25,892 nt of DNA from CAZWFW01 sp964633445 (GTDB lineage: Archaea > Undinarchaeota > CAZWFW01). The stretch covers positions 1-25,892 of the forward strand of contig CAZWFW010000008.1 of the NCBI GenBank assembly GCA_964633445.1. The letters run 5' to 3'. The translations under genes were made by a program, and so were the position numbers. Numbering within the stretch: the stretch's first letter is position 1; every line of letters starts with the position of its first letter. Below, piece after piece: positions 1-6,677 of this stretch. The notes under the pieces are model-generated. The model was not told the DNA's origin and ran no database searches. It saw only the letters and a list, made by a program, of their open reading frames with translations.

Positions 1-15
1 AAGTTGGTCAACTTA

Positions 16-398
16 CTAATTCTCAAAAGTCAAAAGTTAATAAAGATAATGAATATAAGACATGAAACCTTTGACTTGATGAATACACAAGCAGATTAAG
101 CCTTTGAGAGAGGAAAAAGTAATGACTGGGGCTGGATTGGTAAAGGTGAAAAGGGGAGAAGCAAGAATAAAGCTTTTGGGCAAAGAAGCTCCTTTTGATG
201 TATGGATTTCCGATTTTATAGATAAGGTTTTGCTTGGCGTGATCGTTTTGGAAACCCTCGGATTCAAAAATTGATCTAAAACTGGGAAGCTAGAGGAAAC
301 ACCTTTGCTTTTGTATTGATTAGAGAGAGGATTCACATTTTTGATTTGTAAAAATTCTTAGAGACCTTACCTTATTAAAAAAACTTTTTGAGAATTAG
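16..398. repeat. 13-bp inverted repeat enclosing a protease pseudogene
   Basis: CTAATTCTCAAAA at 16-28 is repeated as its exact reverse complement at 386-398, about 357 bp apart. The pair encloses the remnant aspartic-protease gene. This could be the terminal repeat of a small non-autonomous element, but both arms are AT-rich and no target duplication is visible, because the left flank is only 15 bases long. Positions 1-14 form a separate small palindrome (AAGTTG-GT-CAACTT). Confidence 0.4.
83..319 (+). pseudogene. clan AA (retroviral-like) aspartic protease remnant
   Basis: The plus-strand frame from 83, with an ATG at 122, reads MTGAGLVKVKRGEAR, then GKEAPFDVWISDFIDKVLLG, then VIVLETLGFKN. 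It meets a TGA at 272-274 and continues in the same frame as SKTGKLEETPLLLY to a TGA at 317-319. From memory of the family, this is the C-terminal half of the small archaeal clan AA aspartic proteases, where VLLG-x3-LE-x-LG is followed by a G-x-L-x-ETPLLLY tail. The N-terminal half with the catalytic D-T-G motif is absent: a TGA at 80-82 closes the frame and bases 1-82 encode nothing similar. The gene is therefore both 5'-truncated and interrupted. A minus-strand open frame over the same bases has no recognisable protein character. Family assignment is by eye. Confidence 0.6.
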
Positions 399-449
399 CG
401 TAGGTTAACAAGCCGTATATCATAATTTTGAGTTTAATTTCTTGCATTT

Positions 450-965
450 CTAGAAATTCACCTCAACCTTGCCCAATTTCCTACCATTATCATCTTTAAA
501 CACGAAAACACATTTTCCCTGGTCAAAGTATTTTCTCTCAACTTTTACTACATGGTAGGGGTCAGTTATTTGGTCTAAGCCATATGTAGGAACCTTTATT
601 TGAACAATCACATCTACTATATCATTTTCTTTTTTAATTATTTTCCTTATCTCTATCTCATACCCAGTACTTGGAGCGCTTCCATAGTATGCGAAAATTA
701 GGATATACTTCTTAAAGTCGTCTTCCGAAAAATTAATAACTTCTTCAGCACGCGAGCCCAATTTGCTTAAAAAGTTGTCTAACTCGTCTTTGTCTGTAAA
801 TACCATATAAGTAGGATGCAGCGTGTTATTACTAGAACCACCAATCAGTACTTCTCCCTTCGCAAGAGTTTCAAAAGGAATAGCTCCTTCTTGAAGTTTT
901 ATAACAACAAGAAGGATAGAAATAAGAAATATTATTAAACCACTAACATAAACAACTTTTTTCAT
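450..965 (-). CDS. exported protein with PrcB C-terminal-like domain
   Basis: This 171-residue protein has a short basic N-terminus and a hydrophobic segment (about residues 4-23), giving a signal peptide or membrane anchor. The mature part has an STGYEIEI motif (99-106) and PYHVVKV (136-142). That spacing and wording fit the PrcB C-terminal domain, named after a subunit that stabilises the bacterial prolyl protease PrtP, and here also found in small exported archaeal proteins. It probably acts outside the membrane as a protein-binding module; no catalytic residues are apparent. The start lies 9 nt after the stop of the upstream gene (975-2465), so the two are almost certainly cotranscribed and may work together. 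Family call is moderately sure; molecular role is unknown. Confidence 0.6.
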   Translation of the reverse strand: MKKVVYVSGLIIFLISILLVVIKLQEGAIPFETLAKGEVLIGGSSNNTLHPTYMVFTDKDELDNFLSKLGSRAEEVINFSEDDFKKYILIFAYYGSAPSTGYEIEIRKIIKKENDIVDVIVQIKVPTYGLDQITDPYHVVKVERKYFDQGKCVFVFKDDNGRKLGKVEVNF

Positions 966-974
966 TTTTCAATG

Positions 975-2465
975 CTAGCCACCTTCAAATCTAGTAAACT
1001 CCCCTATTCCAATGACATCTTTTACCTTTATAGTCTCTCCTTTAAATTTTATTTCACCTTCCCAGGAAATAAACGCTCTTCCCCACGTTCTCTTCCCTTC
1101 AGGATCCCACCAAGTTCCTTCAACTCTACCCCATCCCTTTGGAGGCCAGTACTCGATTACCTTTCCTTTTAAATCTACGGTTCCTTCCTCAAAGCTACCC
1201 TTCAATTCGAAGCTTGAAGGTTGAAGGTGTGGTCCAAAGCTTTTTAAAGTAAAATCATTGAAAGGGTAACTCTCATTGAAAATGTAATTTATCCTCCCCT
1301 GATGCTGGAATTTTGGAAAATTAACTGGAGTCGGATTTTTTGAATCGCAAAGGGTAATTGTGAAGTTATCGTGAAATATTCCCATACAAGAAAACTCAAC
1401 TACTCCTCCCCTTGCAGGGCAGGCTATTTCTCTGCAAGCCTCTCCCTGGTATTCCTGCTGAGCGTAATAAGCAATATGGGTTGCCCTATCAAACAAAAAG
1501 TATCCAGAAAACTCCTTTTCCTCTTTGTAGGGAAGTTTCACCGTACCTTCAAATTTTCCTACAACCCAAAAACCTCCCCAAACATCTATATCTTTTACAC
1601 CGCTAAAAGCTCCGTGAACAATATAAGGACCTTCTTGAGGCCCCATCCAGAAAGGCACGCCTAAGGCTTTTGCTTTGATTTTAATCTTTAGCCCATTTTC
1701 ATCAGGAGGAATGATTTCGTGATACCACGTTTGATTCTTCTCGTCGTATGCTAAAATTTCCTTATAACCCTTGGTTCCATAAACCAAAACTGTCGGATAG
1801 GGATATCCTTCTGCTCCGTTCTCATAATAATACATTCCACCTTTAAACACAGGAACATTTCTTAGGTACTCTCCGTTAACATTTATTCTTGGGGCAAAAC
1901 CGCCTTCAAATGGCAATCTTCCTTGATAAAATAGAATATCCCCTTCCTCGCTTTCCCCGATGGCAACAAAGATAAAACAGCTTTGTTGCCAAGGATAACC
2001 AGGGATGTATCTTAGAAGATTGTTTTCCTCTAAATTGTAGGTAATGCCTATTGGAACCCAATCTTTTACGGTAGGAATTTTTTCAATTAAAGTGTTTGGC
2101 TCCTCTGTAATATTCCACCCTTTTTCTGGAGTTTCAGGCAATGAAAAATCTATTTTCTCTGCTTCCTCCAATGCTAGAAAAGCCTTATCAAGGTATTCCT
2201 TTGCCTTCTTGTAATCTCCTTCAAGGTATGCTTTTCTTGCTTCCTTAATCCACCAGGCAGCCTCTCTCAGGTCATAACCTTGATTTTTCTTTTTTGTATA
2301 CTCCTCCTTGAATTTCAGATACTCTTGCCTTAGTTCCTGAGGGAGCTTAGTTAATGGAGGTGTTACAGACCCCTCCTGTTCCTTTTCAAAAAACAGAAAA
2401 TGCAATCCAAAAATCAAAACCAATGCTAATCCACAGGAAACTATGATTAATAGCCCCTTATTCAT
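975..2465 (-). CDS. membrane-anchored beta-rich extracytoplasmic protein, family unknown
   Basis: This 496-residue protein starts with an uncleaved-looking hydrophobic anchor (residues 4-26). A Lys/Glu-rich helical stretch follows (about 44-107, with the repeated pattern ARKAYLEGDYKKAKEYLDKA). The remaining 380 residues are rich in Trp, Tyr, Gly and Pro and look like beta-sheet, including VWGGFWVVGKFEGTV and a closing GRVEGTWWDPEGKRTWGRAF. The layout faintly recalls lipocalin-like AttH/CrtC proteins, but I see no decisive motif. Three cysteines cluster around GEACREIACPARGG. Upstream is an AT-rich TATA-like stretch (2486-2495) 26 nt before the ATG, plus a GGTGA purine motif close to the start. 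It heads the operon with the PrcB-like gene. It is likely cell-surface; function unknown. Confidence 0.6.
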   Translation of the reverse strand: MNKGLLIIVSCGLALVLIFGLHFLFFEKEQEGSVTPPLTKLPQELRQEYLKFKEEYTKKKNQGYDLREAAWWIKEARKAYLEGDYKKAKEYLDKAFLALEEAEKIDFSLPETPEKGWNITEEPNTLIEKIPTVKDWVPIGITYNLEENNLLRYIPGYPWQQSCFIFVAIGESEEGDILFYQGRLPFEGGFAPRINVNGEYLRNVPVFKGGMYYYENGAEGYPYPTVLVYGTKGYKEILAYDEKNQTWYHEIIPPDENGLKIKIKAKALGVPFWMGPQEGPYIVHGAFSGVKDIDVWGGFWVVGKFEGTVKLPYKEEKEFSGYFLFDRATHIAYYAQQEYQGEACREIACPARGGVVEFSCMGIFHDNFTITLCDSKNPTPVNFPKFQHQGRINYIFNESYPFNDFTLKSFGPHLQPSSFELKGSFEEGTVDLKGKVIEYWPPKGWGRVEGTWWDPEGKRTWGRAFISWEGEIKFKGETIKVKDVIGIGEFTRFEGG

Positions 2466-2595
2466 TACATCACCTACCCAATCTATTTAATATTATTGTT
2501 ATATTATTTATGCATTATCTTTTCGCATAATTTCAAAACCCTCTGGAGATAAACAGAATTTTCAAGAGAGAAAGCTGGAAAATTTTCAGCTAAAT

Positions 2596-5500
2596 CTATC
2601 CTAAATACTTCACGTCTTCTTCATATCTTGTTGATGCCTTCTTTGCAAACTCCTTCAAAACAAATTCGTACATTCTCTTAACTTCTTGCGTCATTGTTGG
2701 TCTTATCTTCTGCATAGCTTTCTTGAAATGCTCCATCCTAACTTCCTTAGCATTAATATTTTCTCTCAAAGCTATTAATGCAGCTTCCCTGCATAAAGCT
2801 TCTATATCTGCTCCAACGTAACTCTCAGTTTTCTCAGCAAGCTTTTCAAGGTTAACATCATCTGCTAGAGGCATGTTTCTTGTGTGGATCTTCAAAATTT
2901 TCAATCTTGCTTCCTTATTTGGAGGGGGCACGAGGATGTGCCTATCAAATCTACCTGGTCTGAGCAGTGCGGGATCAAGAATATCCGGTCTGTTAGTTGC
3001 TGCAATTACAACAACTTGCCCAAGTTCCTCCAAACCATCGATACATGTGAGCAGCTGATTAACAACCCTCTCGGTAACCCTTGTACCCTCCTCAGCACCA
3101 CGCTTCGGTGCAATTGCATCAATTTCGTCAAAGAAAATTACCGCTGGAGCTACTTGCTTAGCCTTCCTAAATATTTCCCTTACAGCTTTTTCGCTTTCTC
3201 CGAACCATTTACTTAACAATTCAGGCCCACGCACTGCAATAAAGTTTGCATTGCTTTCCGTTGCTACTGCCTTAGCAAGCAAAGTCTTCCCTGTACCTGG
3301 GGGGCCATAAAGCAAGATCCCCTTTGGCGCTCTTATGCCCATGCGCTTGAACGCCTCTGGATACTTTAATGGCCATTCCACTGCTTCCCTAAGTTCCTGT
3401 TTCACCTCCTCTAAGTCACCAATATCATCCCATCTAACCTTAGGAACCTCAATCAAAACTTCGCGCATTGCTGAAGGCTCAACCATTCTTAAAGCAGCCT
3501 TAAAATCTTCAAAAGTTACGAACAATTTCTCAAGGGTTTCAGGTGGTATCGGTTCTCCCTCAGTAATCTTTAACTCTGGCAAAACTCTACGCAATGCATG
3601 CATTGCAGCCTCTTTGCATAAAGCTGCTAAATCAGCACCAACGAAACCATGTGTGATGCTAGCTAGATAATTAAACATCTCATCTATTAACAGGTTCCTT
3701 ATTTCTTTAGCATGCTCGCTAAACTCCTCTTTTATAATCTTTTCAATATCCTCGGGCTTCTCCAATTTTCTAATTTTAGAAATAGCATCCTCAACCTTCT
3801 CCTTAACATCCTCTTTTTGCCTTGCAAGTCTCTGTAAAGCTTTTATGACAAAATCTTTCTCATAGGACGGTTTAACAGGCATTCTGCGGGTATGTATTTG
3901 CAGTATTTCCTTTCTTCCCTTTTCATCCGGTACTGGCACTTCAATTTCCCTATCAAATCTACCAGGCCTTCTTAGTGCAGGGTCTATTGCATCAGGTCTA
4001 TTTGTTGCTCCAATAACAATAACCTGACCTCTTGCCTCCAAACCATCCATACATGTAAGCAGTTGACTAACTACGCGCTTTTCAACTTCTCCAACAACTT
4101 CTTCACGCTTCGGTGCAATTGCATCAATTTCATCGATGAAAATTATTGCTGGGGCATTCTTTTTCGCTTCTTCGAAAACCTCTCTAATCCTTTGCTCAGA
4201 CTCTCCATAGTATTTGGAATTATGTGTCGCATGCCCATAAGCTGTTAAGAACACTGAATTACTTGTTCCGATATCAATCATTACCTTCTCTTTTCTTATT
4301 TTCTCCACAGAACTTACTTTATCAAGCACAATCTCTTTTTCTCCAATTTTCTTCATAATTTCCAAGACAAATTTATCCTGCTCACTTATTTTAATTTTCC
4401 TTTCTGAAGATTGAGAATAAATATAGTTGACAATATAAACTATCTTGCTTGGATTTAAGGAGCAATGCCCATTCACATAAACCTCTATTTGAGGTATATC
4501 TCCATAAGATATTCCGTATTTCCTTAAAAGTGATTTTAAAATCTTTGCAAACAAATCACTATATTCAATCTTCTCGAAATCTTTTTTAGGCAAGACTAAT
4601 TTAGCTAATTTGGTATTTTCAAGTTTACAATCTTTAAACACTTTGCTAGCAGCATTTAAAAGTTTTTTAACAGAGGATCTCCCTGAAATAACTAATCTGT
4701 AAACCCAAGAAATTGGAGTTTTATGCTCTCTTACAATTGCTTTTATACCCTTAAGCTTCAAGAAGGTTCTTAAAGTCTCTAAGACTTCTTTATCTTTAGA
4801 GTAAGCAATTAGTTGGGAATATTTAATACTACCATCTGAAATTACTAATCCTAAGATAAATGAAGAAAGCACATTTAATGAGCAATATCTTAAGATCTTT
4901 AAGAATTTCTTATAATCTTTCCTCCCACTAGCAAAACCTATATCATTAAAGAAGCTCACGAGATCTTTTGAATAAACGAAAACTCTTGAACCGTGGGATC
5001 TAAATCTATCCAATCCAAATATATCTTTAATTAATCTCTTGAACAATTCTCTTTCAAAATCATTATCACTTGCATAAACAATACAGTCATGACCAACATG
5101 ACCATCTCCAGCTACTAATCCTAGCAACAAAGCTAACTTTTCATTTAAAACTACGTTTAAATTTTTAAATTTAAATTTAAAAATGTTTGCATTATGTTGA
5201 ATTGAAAGAATACAATCTCCTTTTCTAATATCTTCTGCCTTCTTCCAAATGATACCTAAATCTGTTAACACGAGGAATGGGTGATTAGCTGAGACATTAT
5301 AGCTTACACCAGATTCAAGTTTTAACCTTATGTATTCAGGAACTTTGATTTCTGTTATTTCTGTTATTTTGCTAAAGGTTGGTTCAATCTTGTTGTTAAA
5401 TGATAATATTTCCAAAGGTTCAAGAGTGTGAGTAACAAAGTTAGCACCATCCGCAACTACTTTTTTCCTATACTTTAATAAATCCTTAAATTTGCATACT

Positions 5501-6375
5501 TCAACTTTATTCTTATTTTTCACTATAATCTCTTCCTCAGAATCAAAACACATTACTTCTGGCCCATTAATTGCTATGAAATAAGCGTCAGCCTCATTAG
5601 CAACAGCTTTGGCAAGTAACGTTTTACCAGTACCTGGAGGACCATAAAGCAAAACACCTTTTGGAGGATCAATTCCAAGCCTTTCAAACAATTCGGGATG
5701 CTTTAAAGGAAGCTCAACCATTTCCCTAATTTTACTTATCTGATTCTTTAAACCACCGATATCCTCATAAGTAACCTCAAGCATACCTCTCCTAACTTTT
5801 TCAACAGCCTCTGGTCTAACCTCCACCTCGGTTGTGTCAGTGATCTGCACAACACCCTTAGGTTGGGTCCTCACAACAACGAACCTCAGCCCACTTAATC
5901 CAGTAAATGCAAATCCAGTATCAAAAATAGAGATGGTGAAGAAATCCTCAAAGAAATTGCGTCTTGGAGCTGATGGTGTTACAATGTCTCCCTCAACTAC
6001 TGGTCTACCAAGCAGGCTTCTTTGAAGATATTGCCCAGGAACTTCAATATGCACGCCTTTTTGTGCTGGTGCTAAGATTACCCTTCTCGCCTCTTTAACA
6101 TCTGCCTTTCTAACCTTAACAACCTCACCGACACCAACCTCAGCGTTCTTACGAGTTATACCATCCATTCTTATAATGCCAAGCCCAACATCGCTCGGGT
6201 AAGCTCTATCAACAATTGCAGCTGTTAATTTCTTACCTTCGATTTCAACAATATCGCCGGGAGTAACTCCAATCTCCCGCATAGAACACAAATCAATTCT
6301 TACAATACCCCTTTCAGCATCCTCTGGATAAGCTTGAGCAACTCTAAGCTTTATCTCCTTCTTTTTCTCTCTCAT
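2596..6375 (-). CDS. cdc48: Cdc48/VCP-type AAA+ unfoldase with an in-frame intein
   Basis: The open frame has 1259 codons. Removing an intein (residues 276-719) leaves an 815-residue tandem AAA+ ATPase that extracts and unfolds proteins, in archaea often for the proteasome. The N-domain (1-190) comes first. D1 has Walker A GPPGTGKT (245-252) and Walker B IIFIDE (744-749); D2 has Walker A (1024-1031) and Walker B VIFFDE (1079-1084). Pore loops are KYYG (721-724) in D1 and KWFG (1056-1059) in D2. Residues 836-905 of D1 hold an extra charged helical insertion between RRMP and THGFVGADL, which I recall from Thermococcales Cdc48. The start is supported by an ATTTTAAAAAG box at 6397-6407, 27 nt before the ATG, suggesting a leaderless message. 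The extein is intact in frame, so a working enzyme is expected after splicing. Confidence 0.97.
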   Translation of the reverse strand: MREKKKEIKLRVAQAYPEDAERGIVRIDLCSMREIGVTPGDIVEIEGKKLTAAIVDRAYPSDVGLGIIRMDGITRKNAEVGVGEVVKVRKADVKEARRVILAPAQKGVHIEVPGQYLQRSLLGRPVVEGDIVTPSAPRRNFFEDFFTISIFDTGFAFTGLSGLRFVVVRTQPKGVVQITDTTEVEVRPEAVEKVRRGMLEVTYEDIGGLKNQISKIREMVELPLKHPELFERLGIDPPKGVLLYGPPGTGKTLLAKAVANEADAYFIAINGPEVMCFDSEEEIIVKNKNKVEVCKFKDLLKYRKKVVADGANFVTHTLEPLEILSFNNKIEPTFSKITEITEIKVPEYIRLKLESGVSYNVSANHPFLVLTDLGIIWKKAEDIRKGDCILSIQHNANIFKFKFKNLNVVLNEKLALLLGLVAGDGHVGHDCIVYASDNDFERELFKRLIKDIFGLDRFRSHGSRVFVYSKDLVSFFNDIGFASGRKDYKKFLKILRYCSLNVLSSFILGLVISDGSIKYSQLIAYSKDKEVLETLRTFLKLKGIKAIVREHKTPISWVYRLVISGRSSVKKLLNAASKVFKDCKLENTKLAKLVLPKKDFEKIEYSDLFAKILKSLLRKYGISYGDIPQIEVYVNGHCSLNPSKIVYIVNYIYSQSSERKIKISEQDKFVLEIMKKIGEKEIVLDKVSSVEKIRKEKVMIDIGTSNSVFLTAYGHATHNSKYYGESEQRIREVFEEAKKNAPAIIFIDEIDAIAPKREEVVGEVEKRVVSQLLTCMDGLEARGQVIVIGATNRPDAIDPALRRPGRFDREIEVPVPDEKGRKEILQIHTRRMPVKPSYEKDFVIKALQRLARQKEDVKEKVEDAISKIRKLEKPEDIEKIIKEEFSEHAKEIRNLLIDEMFNYLASITHGFVGADLAALCKEAAMHALRRVLPELKITEGEPIPPETLEKLFVTFEDFKAALRMVEPSAMREVLIEVPKVRWDDIGDLEEVKQELREAVEWPLKYPEAFKRMGIRAPKGILLYGPPGTGKTLLAKAVATESNANFIAVRGPELLSKWFGESEKAVREIFRKAKQVAPAVIFFDEIDAIAPKRGAEEGTRVTERVVNQLLTCIDGLEELGQVVVIAATNRPDILDPALLRPGRFDRHILVPPPNKEARLKILKIHTRNMPLADDVNLEKLAEKTESYVGADIEALCREAALIALRENINAKEVRMEHFKKAMQKIRPTMTQEVKRMYEFVLKEFAKKASTRYEEDVKYLG
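4219..5550 (-). mobile_element. LAGLIDADG intein in Cdc48 D1
   Basis: This 444-residue protein intron occupies host residues 276-719. It begins with Cys (CFDSEEEIIV) and ends TAYGHATHN, followed by Ser as the +1 extein residue, which meets the chemical needs of splicing (Cys1, penultimate His, terminal Asn, Ser+1). A block B-like SANH lies at 362-365, with Ser replacing the usual Thr. Two dodecapeptides, LLGLVAGDG (417-425) and FILGLVISDG (506-515), mark a two-motif LAGLIDADG homing endonuclease, and both keep the catalytic-type Asp. The insertion lies between GPEVM and SKYYGESE, directly before the D1 pore loop and between Walker A and Walker B. Without splicing D1 should be inactive. Both splicing and endonuclease motifs look intact, so this appears to be a full, possibly still mobile, intein. 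Confidence 0.95.
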
Positions 6376-6396
6376 TATGTATTTCTTAGTTAATTT

Positions 6397-6407
6397 CTTT
6401 TTAAAAT
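6397..6407 (-). promoter_or_regulatory. TATA box of cdc48
   Basis: ATTTTAAAAAG on the minus strand is centred 27 nt before the cdc48 ATG at 6375. The spacing suggests transcription starts at or next to the start codon. The small transposon-like element begins just upstream, at 6421. Confidence 0.6.
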
Positions 6408-6467
6408 AATTTTTAAATCCTTCGGCGGGAAGCCCCCTTCTGAAAGGGAGAGGATGGGAGCCGAAAA

Positions 6468-6475
6468 ATATATAA
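6468..6475 (+). promoter_or_regulatory. TATA box inside the IS605-like element
   Basis: ATATATAA just after the left hairpin is centred about 27 nt before 6499, so transcription would start at about 6498-6500, right at the beginning of the conserved RNA/tnpB-tail block. This would give the element its own transcript toward cysS on the opposite strand. Confidence 0.5.
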
Positions 6476-6499
6476 CCTCTAGTATAATATCAAAACAAT

Positions 6500-6633
6500 A
6501 AAGATGAAGGGATGGGACAGCCCTGATAGCCTGTTAGAGAGAACCTCTGCCACAGTAAGGCTGAAAGAGCCGACTGTGGTAAGTTCTCTCTGTGAAGCAG
6601 GAAGCTCCTTCCGAAAGGGAGGAGTAGCTCACA
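6500..6633 (+). ncRNA. omegaRNA-like structured RNA of a TnpB element
   Basis: Nested stems are directly visible: CCTG 6530-6533 with CAGG 6598-6601; AGAGAGAAC 6536-6544 with GTTCTCTCT 6583-6591; CCACAGT 6550-6556 with ACTGTGG 6573-6579; GGCT 6559-6562 with AGCC 6568-6571; and a terminal CTCCTTCC/GGGAGGAG hairpin (6605-6624) closed by a GAAA tetraloop. It ends in GTAGCTCAC. The position at the tnpB 3' end and element right end, and the final hairpin before TCAC, match what is known of TnpB guide RNAs, whose guide is the flanking DNA. Here that would begin ATCAGGCAACTC, the antisense of the end of cysS. Function without a local TnpB is unproven. Confidence 0.65.
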
Positions 6634-6677
6634 TCAGGCAACTCTCCACACACTTCTCTTGCCAATATCATCTATAA
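6504..6677 (+). pseudogene. tnpB C-terminal tail remnant
   Basis: An ATG at 6504 opens a 57-codon frame: MKGWDSPDSLLERTSATVR, a middle part, then SSLCEAGSSFRKGGVAH. The wording, ending in EAGSSFRKGG over the RNA hairpin, resembles the poorly conserved last residues of archaeal TnpB proteins that overlap the omegaRNA. The RuvC motifs and the zinc finger are all missing, and the frame runs on past the element end into antisense cysS before stopping at 6675. It is therefore probably a leftover of tnpB rather than a translated gene. The TATA box at 6468 would nevertheless place this ATG within a few nucleotides of the RNA 5' end. Confidence 0.5.

Larger units (their letters stand above)
6421..6633 (+). 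mobile_element. non-autonomous IS200/IS605-like element (MITE)
   Basis: Two similar hairpin modules in the same orientation bound this 213-bp stretch: GGGAAGCCCCCTTCTGAAAG at 6427-6446 and GCAGGAAGCTCCTTCCGAAAG at 6597-6617. Each is followed by GGGAG and then GGA. Imperfect same-orientation subterminal hairpins are typical of IS200/IS605 ends. The left module is enclosed by TTCGGC (6421-6426) and GCCGAA (6460-6465). Between the modules lie a TATA box, a tnpB 3' tail and an omegaRNA-like RNA, but no tnpA and no RuvC core of tnpB. The right end reads GTAGCTCAC and stops immediately before the cysS stop codon. It could instead be the remains of a full element that lost its middle; exact ends are inferred. 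Confidence 0.7.

Noticed and set aside
37..336. 99-codon minus-strand open frame at the left end
   Set aside because: It lies opposite the aspartic-protease remnant, has no domain character and simply mirrors the codon pattern of the other strand.
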